Shown: positions 1 through 6,723, counted from the first letter of the stretch. The stretch is DNA of 6,723 nucleotides from Planctomycetota bacterium (GCA_026386995.1 JAPLMO010000189.1:1-6723), one strand, 5' to 3'. The notes: generated by a model from the letters alone, not told the origin. Program-made: numbers and translations.

Positions 1-294
1 GGCATCTTCTATTATTCGGAGTTCCGCGAGTTGCCCGAAGAAGAAGACCTCACGTCGCGTCTGATCCAGGCCGGCCTGAACCGGATGCGGCCGATCGCCA
101 TGACCACGGTCGCCGCCATCCTGGCCCTGATGCCGCTGGCGGTGGGCTGGGGGCAGGGATCCGCCATGCAGCAACCGCTGGCCATCGCGATCATCGCCGG
201 CCTGACGGTCCAGTTGCCGTTGGCCCTGATCGTGCTGCCCGCGCTGCTGGCCATCTTGCTGCCGAAACGGTCCAGCGCAGGGGTGCTGCCATGA
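1..294 (+). CDS. RND-family efflux transporter permease subunit, C-terminal fragment
   Basis: This is the last 97 residues of an inner-membrane RND efflux pump; the gene begins outside the window. The frame is open from base 1 and ends at the TGA at 292-294. The visible part contains the conserved end of the family: an arginine-rich turn (LNRMRPIAMTT), a membrane helix rich in Ala, Leu and Met, the glycine-rich GWGQGSAMQQPLAIAII segment, and a last hydrophobic helix with VLPALLAILLP. This matches the final two transmembrane helices of AcrB/CzcA-type pumps, which use the proton gradient to expel drugs, metals or other compounds. Substrate class cannot be told from this piece. A TTG at 31 is only an internal codon, not a plausible start. 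The stop overlaps the start of the next gene (ATGA), implying an operon and translational coupling. Confidence 0.9.
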   Translation, partial: GIFYYSEFRELPEEEDLTSRLIQAGLNRMRPIAMTTVAAILALMPLAVGWGQGSAMQQPLAIAIIAGLTVQLPLALIVLPALLAILLPKRSSAGVLP

Positions 295-2204
295 TTTTTC
301 CGGCCCTTCAGCGGCGCCTCCGGACGCGATTTGGCGGACTTTACGTTTTCGGGGCCGTGCTCATGGCCGCATCGCTGGCCTTGCGCGCGGCGCTGGCCGT
401 CCGCGAGGCAGGTAACGCCGACCTCAGTTTCGGCGTCCTGCTCCAGGTGTTTGCCGTCGGCGCGCTCTTCGACCTGGCGGCCTATTTCTACATCGCCCTG
501 CCGGCCGTCCTGTTCCTCCTGGTTGTGCCCGACCGGCTCTTCCGGTGGCGGCCGCACCGGTACGCGGCGTACGTCGTGTACTTCATCGCGCTCTACGTCA
601 TGCTCTTTGACGCCGCCGCGGAGTGGATCTTCTGGGGTGAGTTCGGGGCACGCTTCAACTTCCTGGCCGTCGACTACCTTATCTACACGCGGGAACTCAT
701 CGGGAACATCCGCGAATCGTTCCCGCTGCCGGCCCTGCTCGGCGGCTTCGCGGCCGGGGCCACGGTGCTGTTTCTGCTGACGTACCGCTGGTTTCGCCTG
801 GCGTTTGAGGCAACGAGCACCTTCCGCACCCGCCTGGCGCCGGCGCTGGTGCACCTGGCGGCCCTGGCGGCGGCGCTGGGCCTCGGCCTCAACGCGGCCG
901 ACATCAGCCCGAACCACTTCACCAACGAACTGGCCAAGAACGGCCTCTACGGTTTCGGCGCGGCCCTGAGGGACAACACCATCCATTACGACCAGTTCTA
1001 CGCCACCGAGGACGATGCGTCGGCCTTCCGCCGCGTACGCGAGTGGCTGAAGACCGACAACGCCCGCTTCGTCGAAGAACCGACCCACGGCATCACGCGC
1101 GAGATCGCCGCGCCGGGGCCGGAGAAACGCTGGAACGTCGTCATCGTCATGGTCGAGAGCCTGAGCGGCGAGTTTTTTTCGGCCTTCGGAAACACCGCTC
1201 ATATCACCCCCAACCTCGACGCCCTGGCCAGGGGGAGCCTCTTCTTCACCAACCTGTACGCTACCGGCACCCGGACCGACCGGGGCATCGAGGCGGTGAT
1301 CCTCTCGCTGCCGCCAACGCCGGGCCGCTCGCTCGTCAAGCGGCAGAACAACGGCGGCCTCTTTTCCATCGGCCCGATCTTCCGCAGCCGCGGCTACGAC
1401 ACGAGGTTCATTTATTCCGGCTACGCCGTGTTCGACAACATGGACACCTTCTTCGCCGGCAACGGCTTCGAGGTGATCGACCGGCTCGCCTTCGACAAGA
1501 AGGCGATCACGTTCGCCACCATCTGGGGCGTTTGCGACGAGGACCTGTACCGGCGGACCCTGGCGGAGTGCGACGAGTCGTTCGCCGCCGGCAAACCGTT
1601 CTGTTCGCTGGTCCTGACGACCTCCAACCACCGGCCGTTTACGTACCCGCAGAAGATCGATATCCCCTCGGGGACGGGGCGGCCGGGGGCCGTCAAGTAC
1701 ACGGACTACGCCATCGGCGAGTTCCTGCGTCAGGCGCGCGGCCGGCCCTGGTTCGACAACACCGTCTTCGTGATCGTGGCCGACCACTGCGCCTCCAGCG
1801 CCGGCAAGACCGCCGTACCGGTCGCCAAGTACCATATCCCCCTGCTCATCTACGCGCCGAAACTCGTCCCCCCGCGCGCGGTCGACAAACTGGCCAGCCA
1901 GATCGACTTGGCCCCGACGCTCCTGGGCCTCATGGATTTCACGTACACCAGCAAGTTCTTCGGAATGGACCTCCTGCGCCCCGGCCCCGAGCGAGCCTTG
2001 CTCGGCAACTACGAGAAGGTGGGCCTGCTGACGCGCGGCCAACTTGCGCTCCTCCTGCCCCGCAAAGAAGTGCAGGTCTACCGGGTGGACCCCGACGGGC
2101 AGCAAACCCTGGAACCGACCGGCAGCGACCTTATGCACGACGCCGTGGGCTACTACCAGTCGGCATCGTACCTCCTCCAGCACAACCTGTATCGCGCCCC
2201 ATAG
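291..2204 (+). CDS. LTA synthase/MdoB-like membrane sulfatase-fold transferase
   Basis: The 637-residue product has the LtaS/MdoB plan: about five N-terminal membrane helices (roughly residues 16-37, 46-78 possibly as two, 91-115, 145-163, 182-199), a linker, then an extracytoplasmic alkaline-phosphatase/sulfatase-fold domain from about 280 to 600. Apparent catalytic residues are present: Glu289 in VMVESLSGEFF, Thr329 in TGTRTDRG (the nucleophile position of LtaS), His447 in TTSNHRPF, and Asp498-His499 in VADHC. In LtaS the equivalent Glu, Thr, Asp and His bind Mn2+ and the Thr carries glycerophosphate. The family moves phosphoglycerol or phosphoethanolamine head groups from lipids onto an envelope acceptor. 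In a Gram-negative cell the acceptor is probably a periplasmic glycan or lipid rather than lipoteichoic acid; this is inference. The ATG at 291 overlaps the RND stop, and length fits the family. The long open frame on the opposite strand is a GC-driven shadow. Confidence 0.9.
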   Translation: MIFPALQRRLRTRFGGLYVFGAVLMAASLALRAALAVREAGNADLSFGVLLQVFAVGALFDLAAYFYIALPAVLFLLVVPDRLFRWRPHRYAAYVVYFIALYVMLFDAAAEWIFWGEFGARFNFLAVDYLIYTRELIGNIRESFPLPALLGGFAAGATVLFLLTYRWFRLAFEATSTFRTRLAPALVHLAALAAALGLGLNAADISPNHFTNELAKNGLYGFGAALRDNTIHYDQFYATEDDASAFRRVREWLKTDNARFVEEPTHGITREIAAPGPEKRWNVVIVMVESLSGEFFSAFGNTAHITPNLDALARGSLFFTNLYATGTRTDRGIEAVILSLPPTPGRSLVKRQNNGGLFSIGPIFRSRGYDTRFIYSGYAVFDNMDTFFAGNGFEVIDRLAFDKKAITFATIWGVCDEDLYRRTLAECDESFAAGKPFCSLVLTTSNHRPFTYPQKIDIPSGTGRPGAVKYTDYAIGEFLRQARGRPWFDNTVFVIVADHCASSAGKTAVPVAKYHIPLLIYAPKLVPPRAVDKLASQIDLAPTLLGLMDFTYTSKFFGMDLLRPGPERALLGNYEKVGLLTRGQLALLLPRKEVQVYRVDPDGQQTLEPTGSDLMHDAVGYYQSASYLLQHNLYRAP

Positions 2205-2253
2205 CCTTCGCGGCGCTCCATCATGCCTACGCTCCTGTCACCCTCTGACTCTG

Positions 2254-2724
2254 ATGTACTCGCGGGTCGGAACGCGCGGCCAGCGCTTGGCCACGACCGA
2301 CTGCGAAAAGGTCCTCGACCATGCCCTGGCCAACCTTCAGATGTCGATCCAGGAGAGCGGCGCGGTCATCACGCACGATCCCCTGCCGACCGTGACGGGC
2401 GACGAGGCGCAACTCGTCCAACTCCTCCAGAACCTCGTCGGGAACGCCCTCAAGTTCCGCGGCCAGCGGAAGCCCGAGATTCACGTCGGCGCCAGGCCCC
2501 ACGACGGCCGCCGGCTCTTCTGGGTCAAGGACAACGGCATCGGCATCGAGCCGCAATACCGGGAACGCATCTTCATCATCTTCCAGCGGTTGCACGGCCG
2601 GGAGAAGTACGCGGGGACCGGCATCGGCCTGGCCCTCTGCAAGCGGATTGTGGAGCGGCACGGCGGCCGGATTTGGGTTGAATCGGAAGCGGGCCAAGGG
2701 GCAACTTTTTATTTCACCCTTTGA
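2254..2724 (+). CDS. Truncated histidine kinase: HATPase_c domain only, no sensor or H-box
   Basis: The 156 residues from ATG 2254 match the C-terminal third of a phytochrome/PAS-type sensor kinase. Homology starts abruptly at about YSRVGTRG, the end of the dimerisation domain in such kinases. The ATP-binding domain is complete: N-box [15 protein letters not shown] (Asn60, Asn64), G1 box DNGIGIEP (Asp93), F-box region [11 protein letters not shown]2 box [10 protein letters not shown] and the final [17 protein letters not shown]. The sensor domains and the phospho-accepting histidine are absent, and the 49 bp between the previous stop and this ATG cannot hold them. No Shine-Dalgarno sequence precedes ATG 2254. 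The frame stays open upstream to about 2044, but that part overlaps the LtaS-like gene and is not kinase-like. It is probably the remnant of a deletion, hence a pseudogene, though a functional stand-alone ATPase domain cannot be excluded. The response regulator gene follows after 16 bp, its normal partner arrangement. Confidence 0.75.
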   Translation: MYSRVGTRGQRLATTDCEKVLDHALANLQMSIQESGAVITHDPLPTVTGDEAQLVQLLQNLVGNALKFRGQRKPEIHVGARPHDGRRLFWVKDNGIGIEPQYRERIFIIFQRLHGREKYAGTGIGLALCKRIVERHGGRIWVESEAGQGATFYFTL

Positions 2725-2740
2725 GCGGAAAGGATTACCT

Positions 2741-3199
2741 ATGATGAACAGGTGGTCGGAGACGAACCCCGTGGAGATTCTCCTGATCGAAGACAGCCCC
2801 GGCGACGTGCGGCTGACTATGGAAGCATTGAAAGAAGCGAAGGTGCTGAATAATCTCAGTGTGGCCGGAGACGGCACCGAGGCCATGGCGTTCCTGAAGC
2901 GCGAGGGCGCCCACGCCAAGGCGCCCCGGCCCGACATGATCTTCCTTGACCTGAACCTGCCGAAGAAAGACGGCCGCGAGGTCCTGGCCGAAATAAAGGC
3001 CGACCCGAACCTCCGGCGCATACCCGTCGTCGTGCTAACCACGTCGCGCAACGAAGAAGATATTTTTCGCGCCTACGACCTGCACGCCAACTGCTACATC
3101 ACCAAGCCGGTCGATTTCAAGCAGTTCCTGGGGGTCGTCCAGTCCATAGAGGACTTCTGGCTGACGGTCGTCAAACTGCCGGCCAATGGGAGCCACTGA
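2741..3199 (+). CDS. Single-domain response regulator, CheY/Rcp1 type
   Basis: The 152-residue product is one receiver domain with no DNA-binding or enzymatic output. Receiver residues are all visible: acidic pair Glu17-Asp18 (LLIEDSPGD), phospho-acceptor Asp70 in [13 protein letters not shown], Thr100/Thr101 in VVLTTS, and Lys122 in the TKP motif. The sequence style ([42 protein letters not shown]) is that of Rcp1-like regulators that take phosphate from phytochrome-type and multi-PAS histidine kinases and pass the signal by protein contact. An AAAGGA-type ribosome site sits about 7 bp before ATG 2741; the adjacent ATG 2744 is an alternative start. The gene lies 16 bp after the kinase fragment and 1 bp before the hybrid kinase, so all three probably share a transcript. 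Its expected kinase partner next door is truncated, so phosphate may come from the downstream hybrid kinase or from elsewhere. Confidence 0.92.
   Translation: MMNRWSETNPVEILLIEDSPGDVRLTMEALKEAKVLNNLSVAGDGTEAMAFLKREGAHAKAPRPDMIFLDLNLPKKDGREVLAEIKADPNLRRIPVVVLTTSRNEEDIFRAYDLHANCYITKPVDFKQFLGVVQSIEDFWLTVVKLPANGSH
3188..3192 (+). promoter_or_regulatory. Ribosome binding site GGGAG deciding the hybrid kinase start
   Basis: GGGAG lies 8 bp before ATG 3201, normal Shine-Dalgarno spacing. The competing upstream ATG at 3186 overlaps this motif and the end of the previous gene, and it would add only five residues (MGATE) before the receiver domain. The site therefore favours 3201 as the start. It lies within the last codons of the response regulator gene, implying coupled translation. 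Confidence 0.55.
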
Positions 3200-3200
3200 G

Positions 3201-4385
3201 ATGGCTAATGCCACGCTGCGTCTGCTGCTGGTTGAAGACAACCCGGCGGATGCACGCCTCCTGTCGGAGTACCTGTGCGCCCCCCACGGGGACCTGTTTC
3301 AGTGCACCCACGTGGAGGTGCTCACAGAGGCGCTTCGCTACCTGAAGGCCGACCGTTTCGACCTCATTCTCCTGGACCTTTCGCTTCCGGACAGCCAGGG
3401 CCTTGACACCGTGCGGGCGGTCGCCCGGCAGGCGCGCGGCACGCCCATCGTCGTCCTGACGGGCCTGGATGATGAGACGCTCGGCATCGCGTCCGTGCGA
3501 AACGGGGCACAAGACTATCTCGTTAAAGGCAAGGCCGACCCGCAGATGCTCGTCCGCGCCATCCGTTACGCCGTCGAGCGCCACCTCATCGAGGAAGAAC
3601 TTGTCCGGTACCGCGATCACCTGGAGGAACTCGTCGCCCAGAGGACCACGGCCCTGTCCGCCACGAACGAGGCGCTGGAGCGACAGATCGCCGAGCGGAT
3701 TCGCGTCGAGGCCGCCCTGGAGGCCGCCCATCGCCGCCTCGCCACCGACCGCGAGCGCCAACGCCGCCTGCTGGCCACCGAACTCCATGACTCCGTCGGC
3801 CAGGAACTGGTGGGCCTGAAACTCACCCTCGAACACCTTCTGGCCACCGTCAAGAACATCCTTCCGGCGCCAGGCGTCAAAATCCTGGCCGACGCCGCCG
3901 ACAAGTGCGTGCAACTCATCCGCGAGGTGCGGGGCGTGTGCCACGGCCTGTATCCCCCGATGCTGGAATCTTTCGGCATCGTCACCACCCTGAAGCAATT
4001 GGCCGAGGGGTCGCCGGCGCCGGCCTTGATCAGTTTCCGCTGCGACGAGGAACTGGAGGCGGTCCGCTACCCGAGCGAGGTGGAGATCGCCCTGTATCGC
4101 ATCGCCCAGGAAGCGGTCCACAACGCGCTGCGCCACAGCCAGGCCAAACACATCGGCATCGCCTTCGAAAACAACGGCGGGGACCTCGTCCTCACCATAA
4201 CCGATGACGGCGTGGGGTTTAATCCCGCGCAGTCGGCCGGCAAGGGCCTCGGATTCATTTCGATGAAAGAGCGGGTCCGCACCGCCGGAGGGCGATTCGA
4301 GATCGTCTCGAACGCGGGCGAGACGCGAATCGAGGTCCGCATCCCTCTCGATCACCATGCGCCGGCCGCCCGGCCGGAGTCCTGA
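3201..4385 (+). CDS. Hybrid sensor kinase: receiver - coiled coil - HisKA_3 - HATPase
   Basis: The 394-residue soluble protein has no membrane helix. Residues about 5-125 form a receiver with Glu12-Asp13, phospho-acceptor Asp59 (LILLDLSLPDSQG), Thr87 and Lys109. Residues about 128-185 are charged and heptad-like (EEELVRYRDHLEELVAQRT and onward), a likely dimeric coiled coil. Residues about 185-255 are a HisKA_3 dimerisation domain with His196 in RLLATELHDSVGQEL, the NarX/DesK class. Residues about 285-385 are the ATP-binding domain with N-box AQEAVHNALRHS (Asn308), DDGVGF (Asp336) and GKGLGFISMKERV. The N-terminal receiver suggests the kinase is switched by phosphorylation from another kinase rather than by a ligand domain. 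HisKA_3 kinases usually signal to NarL/LuxR-type regulators; none is in the window. The start at 3201 is 1 bp after the preceding stop; ATG 3186 is a weaker alternative. Domain calls are firm, the signal and target unknown. Confidence 0.92.
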   Translation: MANATLRLLLVEDNPADARLLSEYLCAPHGDLFQCTHVEVLTEALRYLKADRFDLILLDLSLPDSQGLDTVRAVARQARGTPIVVLTGLDDETLGIASVRNGAQDYLVKGKADPQMLVRAIRYAVERHLIEEELVRYRDHLEELVAQRTTALSATNEALERQIAERIRVEAALEAAHRRLATDRERQRRLLATELHDSVGQELVGLKLTLEHLLATVKNILPAPGVKILADAADKCVQLIREVRGVCHGLYPPMLESFGIVTTLKQLAEGSPAPALISFRCDEELEAVRYPSEVEIALYRIAQEAVHNALRHSQAKHIGIAFENNGGDLVLTITDDGVGFNPAQSAGKGLGFISMKERVRTAGGRFEIVSNAGETRIEVRIPLDHHAPAARPES

Positions 4386-4400
4386 GTGCCTCACATACGA

Positions 4401-4496
4401 GGGTGGCATGGTCACGCTGTTGCGTGACCATGTGCCTCGAGCGGCGCCTGACCCGTCACTGCGACATGGTCACGCAACAGCGTGACCATGCCACCC
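4401..4496 (+). repeat. REPIN-like nested palindrome: two 33-bp inverted arms, each a hairpin
   Basis: Bases 4401-4433 and 4464-4496 are perfect 33-bp reverse complements separated by a 30-bp spacer. Each arm is itself a hairpin with an 11-bp perfect stem (CATGGTCACGC pairing with GCGTGACCATG): left 4407-4417 with 4422-4432 around TGTT, right 4465-4475 with 4480-4490 around AACA. Each hairpin is flanked on its outer side by GGGTGG. Two inverted REP units with a short spacer is the layout of a REPIN, mobilised in trans by RAYT transposases; no transposase gene is in the window and no target duplication is visible at the edges. It sits 15 bp after the hybrid kinase stop and has no T-tract, so it is not a canonical terminator, but the transcript could fold strongly and shield or end the upstream mRNA. 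The structure is certain; the REPIN label is inference. Confidence 0.8.
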
Positions 4497-4534
4497 CCTA
4501 GGCTGACGCCATACACATCCCCTCCATTTTTCAC

Positions 4535-4562
4535 TTGATTTGCCCGTCCCGCCGAGTAGAAC
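4535..4562 (+). promoter_or_regulatory. Possible sigma70-like promoter for the permease
   Basis: TTGATT at 4535-4540 and TAGAAC at 4557-4562 are separated by 16 bp and each match four of six consensus bases. They lie in the only AT-richer stretch of the intergenic region, about 110 bp before the permease start. The match is weak, and promoter rules in the likely host lineage are poorly known. Confidence 0.25.
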
Positions 4563-4592
4563 CAGTCGTACTGTTGCGGAGAGTTGCGTAGC

Positions 4593-4631
4593 GGCTGAGG
4601 CAGGCCCCGTCGCCGTGGCGGCCTGTCAGCC
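4593..4631 (+). promoter_or_regulatory. Leader hairpin upstream of the permease
   Basis: GGCTGA (4593-4598) and CAGGCC (4601-4606) can pair with TCAGCC (4626-4631) and GGCCTG (4620-4625), giving a 12-bp stem with a two-base GG bulge and a 13-base loop. It lies 39 bp before the permease start and leaves the ribosome site free. It does not match the TPP riboswitch core that controls some NCS1 transporters, and I cannot assign it to a known riboswitch. It may be a structured 5' leader or chance pairing in GC-rich DNA. Confidence 0.3.
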
Positions 4632-4670
4632 TGTGAATCAGGGACCTCATCTCAAGAAAGGGTATGACAC

Positions 4671-6116
4671 ATGGCTAACGGGACCTTACCTGGCTACCTG
4701 GCGTCAGCAAAGGCGAACCCGCCCACAAATCGGGTGGCGTGGTATAAGAACACGGCCCAGATCTATGCGGGGATCATGCTCTGGTTCGTGTTCTGGAATC
4801 AGATCCCCTTGGGGGCCGGCGCGGATGGATACAGCAAGTTCGCCGGTGGCACGCTGGCCCAGGGGCTCGGCGCCGCGTTTCTCGGCCTGATCGCGGCGGC
4901 ATTAGTGTGCCACTTCCTCTTTTACCTCGCGCCGGGCATGCTGGGCTTGAAGACCGGATTGCCTCTTTACATCGTGGGCACCTCCACATACGGCGCGCAA
5001 GGCGGGTTCCTGATGCCGGGTTTCCTGATGGGCGTTCTTCAGTTCGGCTGGGTCGCGGTGAACGCCTTCTTCGCGGGCATTCTGCTGTGCGCGCCGTTCG
5101 GCTACGGGTTCCCGTCGGTGCCGCATGCCGTTGTGGCCGCGGCTTGGGTCGTCCTCGGCGTATTCATGGGCATCAAGGGGATCAAGTACGTCGCCAGCGT
5201 GGCGACCTACCTGCCGCTCATCCCGCTGGCAATTCTGATTATTCTGCTCGTGAAGACCATCGGCGGCGTCGGGAGTTTCGATAGCCAGGCACTGGTCAAG
5301 ACATGCGAGCAGTCCGCGCCGGCATCGATCGGGGTCCAGCCGGCGCTGACAGCATTCGGCGTGGTGGCGTTGCTCGGAACTTATATCGTCGGCTTCTTCG
5401 CGACGGCCGGGGCGGCTGGCACTGACTTTGGAATGAACAACCGGAACGCCAAGGACGTGCATCTCGGCGGGTTGGTCGGCATCGCCCTGTCCACGGTGTT
5501 CGCCGGCGGCATAGCGCTTCTCATCGTTGCTGGCGCGTATGGCGGAGGAATGGTTTCCAGCGGCGCCGTCATGGAGCCCACCCGCCTGATGGGTGCCATC
5601 GTTGGCGACAAGGCCGCGGCCGTGTTCATGTACCTGCTGGCCATTGCGGCGTTCCCGCCGATCTGCTTCTCCTCGTTCATCGCTGCCAACAGTTTCAAGA
5701 CCACGCTGCCCAAGGTGCGCCCGCTAATCTCGTGCGGCATCGGCGCAATCGTCGCCATCGTCCTGGCGGTCACTGGCTTGGCCGGGGACGCAATCGCGGT
5801 ATTCGGCGTCATCGGCGCCTCTTTCGGCCCGGTGTGCGGCGCAATGATGGCCGACTATCTGCTTTCGGGCGGCAAGTGGGCTGGGCCGAGGGCAGGCTTC
5901 AACCCCGCGGGCTGGATCTCGTGGATCATCGGCTTCGCCGTCGGCGCGGTCGAGTTCATTGCAAAGATCCCTGGCCTGGAACAGTTGGCGGGCAAGGTTC
6001 CCTGCCCGCCCGTGGCGGCCTTCGTCGTCGGCTTCATCCTGTACGTGCTTTTGGCGAAGGCCGGCCTCCAGAGCAAGAGCCTGCCGATGCCGGCGGCTGC
6101 CGCGCAGCAGGCATGA
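4671..6116 (+). CDS. NCS1-family permease (cytosine/purine permease-like)
   Basis: The 481-residue product is an integral membrane protein with about 12 hydrophobic helices. Family marks include the early helix region [19 protein letters not shown], the segment [23 protein letters not shown] followed by [16 protein letters not shown], the loop [16 protein letters not shown] (around residues 252-267, equivalent to the D-x-x-R-x-x-K loop of cytosine permeases), and the late segment [19 protein letters not shown] followed by [19 protein letters not shown]1 proteins import nucleobases, hydantoins, thiamine precursors or similar compounds with Na+ or H+; the substrate cannot be named from sequence alone, and no catabolic partner gene is adjacent. 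Length suits the family, and the protein appears intact. AAAGGG lies 8 bp before ATG 4671. The gene appears monocistronic: a palindromic repeat and leader precede it and an intrinsic terminator follows. Confidence 0.85.
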   Translation: MANGTLPGYLASAKANPPTNRVAWYKNTAQIYAGIMLWFVFWNQIPLGAGADGYSKFAGGTLAQGLGAAFLGLIAAALVCHFLFYLAPGMLGLKTGLPLYIVGTSTYGAQGGFLMPGFLMGVLQFGWVAVNAFFAGILLCAPFGYGFPSVPHAVVAAAWVVLGVFMGIKGIKYVASVATYLPLIPLAILIILLVKTIGGVGSFDSQALVKTCEQSAPASIGVQPALTAFGVVALLGTYIVGFFATAGAAGTDFGMNNRNAKDVHLGGLVGIALSTVFAGGIALLIVAGAYGGGMVSSGAVMEPTRLMGAIVGDKAAAVFMYLLAIAAFPPICFSSFIAANSFKTTLPKVRPLISCGIGAIVAIVLAVTGLAGDAIAVFGVIGASFGPVCGAMMADYLLSGGKWAGPRAGFNPAGWISWIIGFAVGAVEFIAKIPGLEQLAGKVPCPPVAAFVVGFILYVLLAKAGLQSKSLPMPAAAAQQA

Positions 6117-6208
6117 CCCGCGGCGCTAAAGCCTGGCGGCCGGTTGAACTTCATGGACGCCGAACCGCCGCACCATGAACAAGCATCTGCCTGACGCCTT
6201 GGCAATCG

Positions 6209-6248
6209 AGGCCGTGGCCCGCCGCAGGTGGGCCACGGCCTGTTTCTC
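6209..6248 (+). terminator. Intrinsic terminator after the permease
   Basis: AGGCCGTGGCCC (6209-6220) pairs perfectly with GGGCCACGGCCT (6230-6241), a 12-bp GC-rich stem with a 9-base loop, followed by GTTTCTC. The T-tract is short but on the + strand side expected for ending permease transcription, about 90 bp past its stop codon. The rest of 6117-6358 shows no convincing gene; only very short frames are present. Confidence 0.75.
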
Positions 6249-6358
6249 GGCGTAACCACGGCCCGTCGCGACGGTTCCGTAACGCAACAAGGGTTGAACA
6301 TTGTGGTTTTCTCGGTTTAGCCGCCCTGTTTGCGTGGGCGTGTTGGGGGTAAAGAGAC

Positions 6359-6723
6359 ATGCGCAACCAGAAGGTGACCCGTCGTAATCTGCTCAAGGGC
6401 GTTGCCGGGGCTGCCCTGGCGGCGCCGCTGATCGTGTCGGCCTCGGCCCTCGGGGCGGGAGGCCGGCCGGCCGCCTCCAACCGCATCGGCATCGCCCACA
6501 TCGGCGTCGGCGGGCGAGGCGGCGGCCTGATGAGCGGCTTTCTGGGCGACGGCGACGTCCAGGTCCTGGCCGTCTGCGATGTCGATGACAACCGCCGCAC
6601 AGCAGCCAAGAAACGCGTCGACGGCGCCTACAGCCAGCAGGCTCCCGGCACGTACGCCGGTTGCAAGGACTACAAGGAATTTCGCGAAATCCTCGACCGG
6701 CCCGACGTCGACGGCGTCGTCAT
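6359..6723 (+). CDS. Tat-exported Gfo/Idh/MocA-family oxidoreductase, N-terminal part
   Basis: The frame opens at ATG 6359 and runs off the window after 121 codons. Residues 1-33 form a twin-arginine signal (VTRRNLLKG with Arg8-Arg9, then an Ala-rich hydrophobic core LIVSASALG), so the folded protein should be exported by the Tat system. The mature part starts with a Rossmann dinucleotide fold: RIGIAHIGVGGRGGGL (Gly-x-Gly-x-x-Gly type loop at about 49-54), then VLAVCDVDDNRR, where Asp74 sits at the end of strand two and would contact the NAD(P) ribose. DYKEFREILDRPDVDGVV is the usual following helix and strand. Family members oxidise or reduce sugars, inositols and related compounds; Tat-exported forms are abundant in Planctomycetota. 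The substrate lies in the missing C-terminal domain. A purine-rich run (GGGGGTAAAGAGA) precedes the start. It is transcribed separately from the permease, given the intervening terminator. Confidence 0.88.
   Translation, partial: MRNQKVTRRNLLKGVAGAALAAPLIVSASALGAGGRPAASNRIGIAHIGVGGRGGGLMSGFLGDGDVQVLAVCDVDDNRRTAAKKRVDGAYSQQAPGTYAGCKDYKEFREILDRPDVDGVV

Noticed and set aside
12..2183. A 723-codon open frame on the minus strand across the RND and LtaS-like genes
   Set aside because: Its product is low-complexity, rich in Arg, Glu, Val and Gly without recognisable domains, and it lies opposite a gene with a complete set of LtaS motifs. Strong third-position GC bias produces such mirror frames.
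1043..2248. A 401-codon + strand frame overlapping the LtaS-like gene
   Set aside because: Its product is dominated by Arg, Pro and Gly, typical of an out-of-frame reading of GC-rich DNA, and it overlaps the catalytic domain of a real gene.
3171..4415. A 414-codon minus-strand frame opposite the hybrid kinase
   Set aside because: The + strand holds intact receiver, HisKA_3 and HATPase motifs; the opposite frame has no recognisable domain and is a codon-bias shadow.
4401..4496. Palindrome as an intrinsic terminator or CRISPR repeat
   Set aside because: There is no T-tract after either hairpin, and there are only two inverted copies, not direct repeats with regular spacers.
4593..4660. TPP riboswitch before the permease, suggested by a CTGAG motif
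   Set aside because: The rest of the conserved TPP core is missing, so the short motif is not enough.
6294..6322. Promoter TTGAAC - 17 bp - TTTAGC before the oxidoreductase gene
   Set aside because: The -10 element matches only three of six consensus bases; position is sensible but the sequence does not support a call.

Overview
The window is a GC-rich bacterial chromosome segment with every recognisable gene on the + strand. No rRNA or tRNA is present to fix the taxon. Three features together suggest a Gram-negative bacterium, possibly of the Planctomycetota or a related metagenomic lineage: a Tat-exported Gfo/Idh/MocA oxidoreductase, an RND pump coupled to an LtaS-like sulfatase-fold enzyme, and a GGTGGCATGG-type palindromic repeat. 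This placement is inference and is only moderately supported.

Layout. (i) 1-2204 is an envelope block: the C-terminal end of an RND efflux permease overlaps by 4 bp (ATGA) a 637-residue LTA-synthase/MdoB-like membrane enzyme with a complete set of apparent catalytic residues. (ii) 2254-4385 is a signalling block of three closely spaced genes. The first is a 'headless' histidine kinase piece with only the ATP-binding domain. The second is a single-domain CheY/Rcp1-type response regulator. The third is a soluble hybrid kinase with an N-terminal receiver followed by HisKA_3 and HATPase domains. (iii) 4386-4670 is an intergenic region holding a 96-bp nested palindrome (two perfect 33-bp inverted arms, each itself a hairpin, REPIN-like), followed by a possible promoter and a leader hairpin. 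(iv) 4671-6116 encodes an NCS1-type (cytosine/purine permease-like) transporter that ends before a strong intrinsic terminator at 6209-6248. (v) 6359 to the window end is the N-terminal third of a twin-arginine-exported Gfo/Idh/MocA oxidoreductase.

How the genes relate. The response regulator would normally take phosphate from the kinase encoded just upstream, but that kinase has lost its sensor and phospho-accepting histidine region, apparently at a junction just downstream of the LtaS-like gene. The hybrid kinase downstream is intact and could phosphorylate itself or a regulator outside the window. The permease looks like its own transcription unit, bounded by the palindrome and the terminator. 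I see no CRISPR array, transposase gene, tRNA or clear novel multi-gene defence system. The most unusual items are the REPIN-like element and the decapitated kinase.
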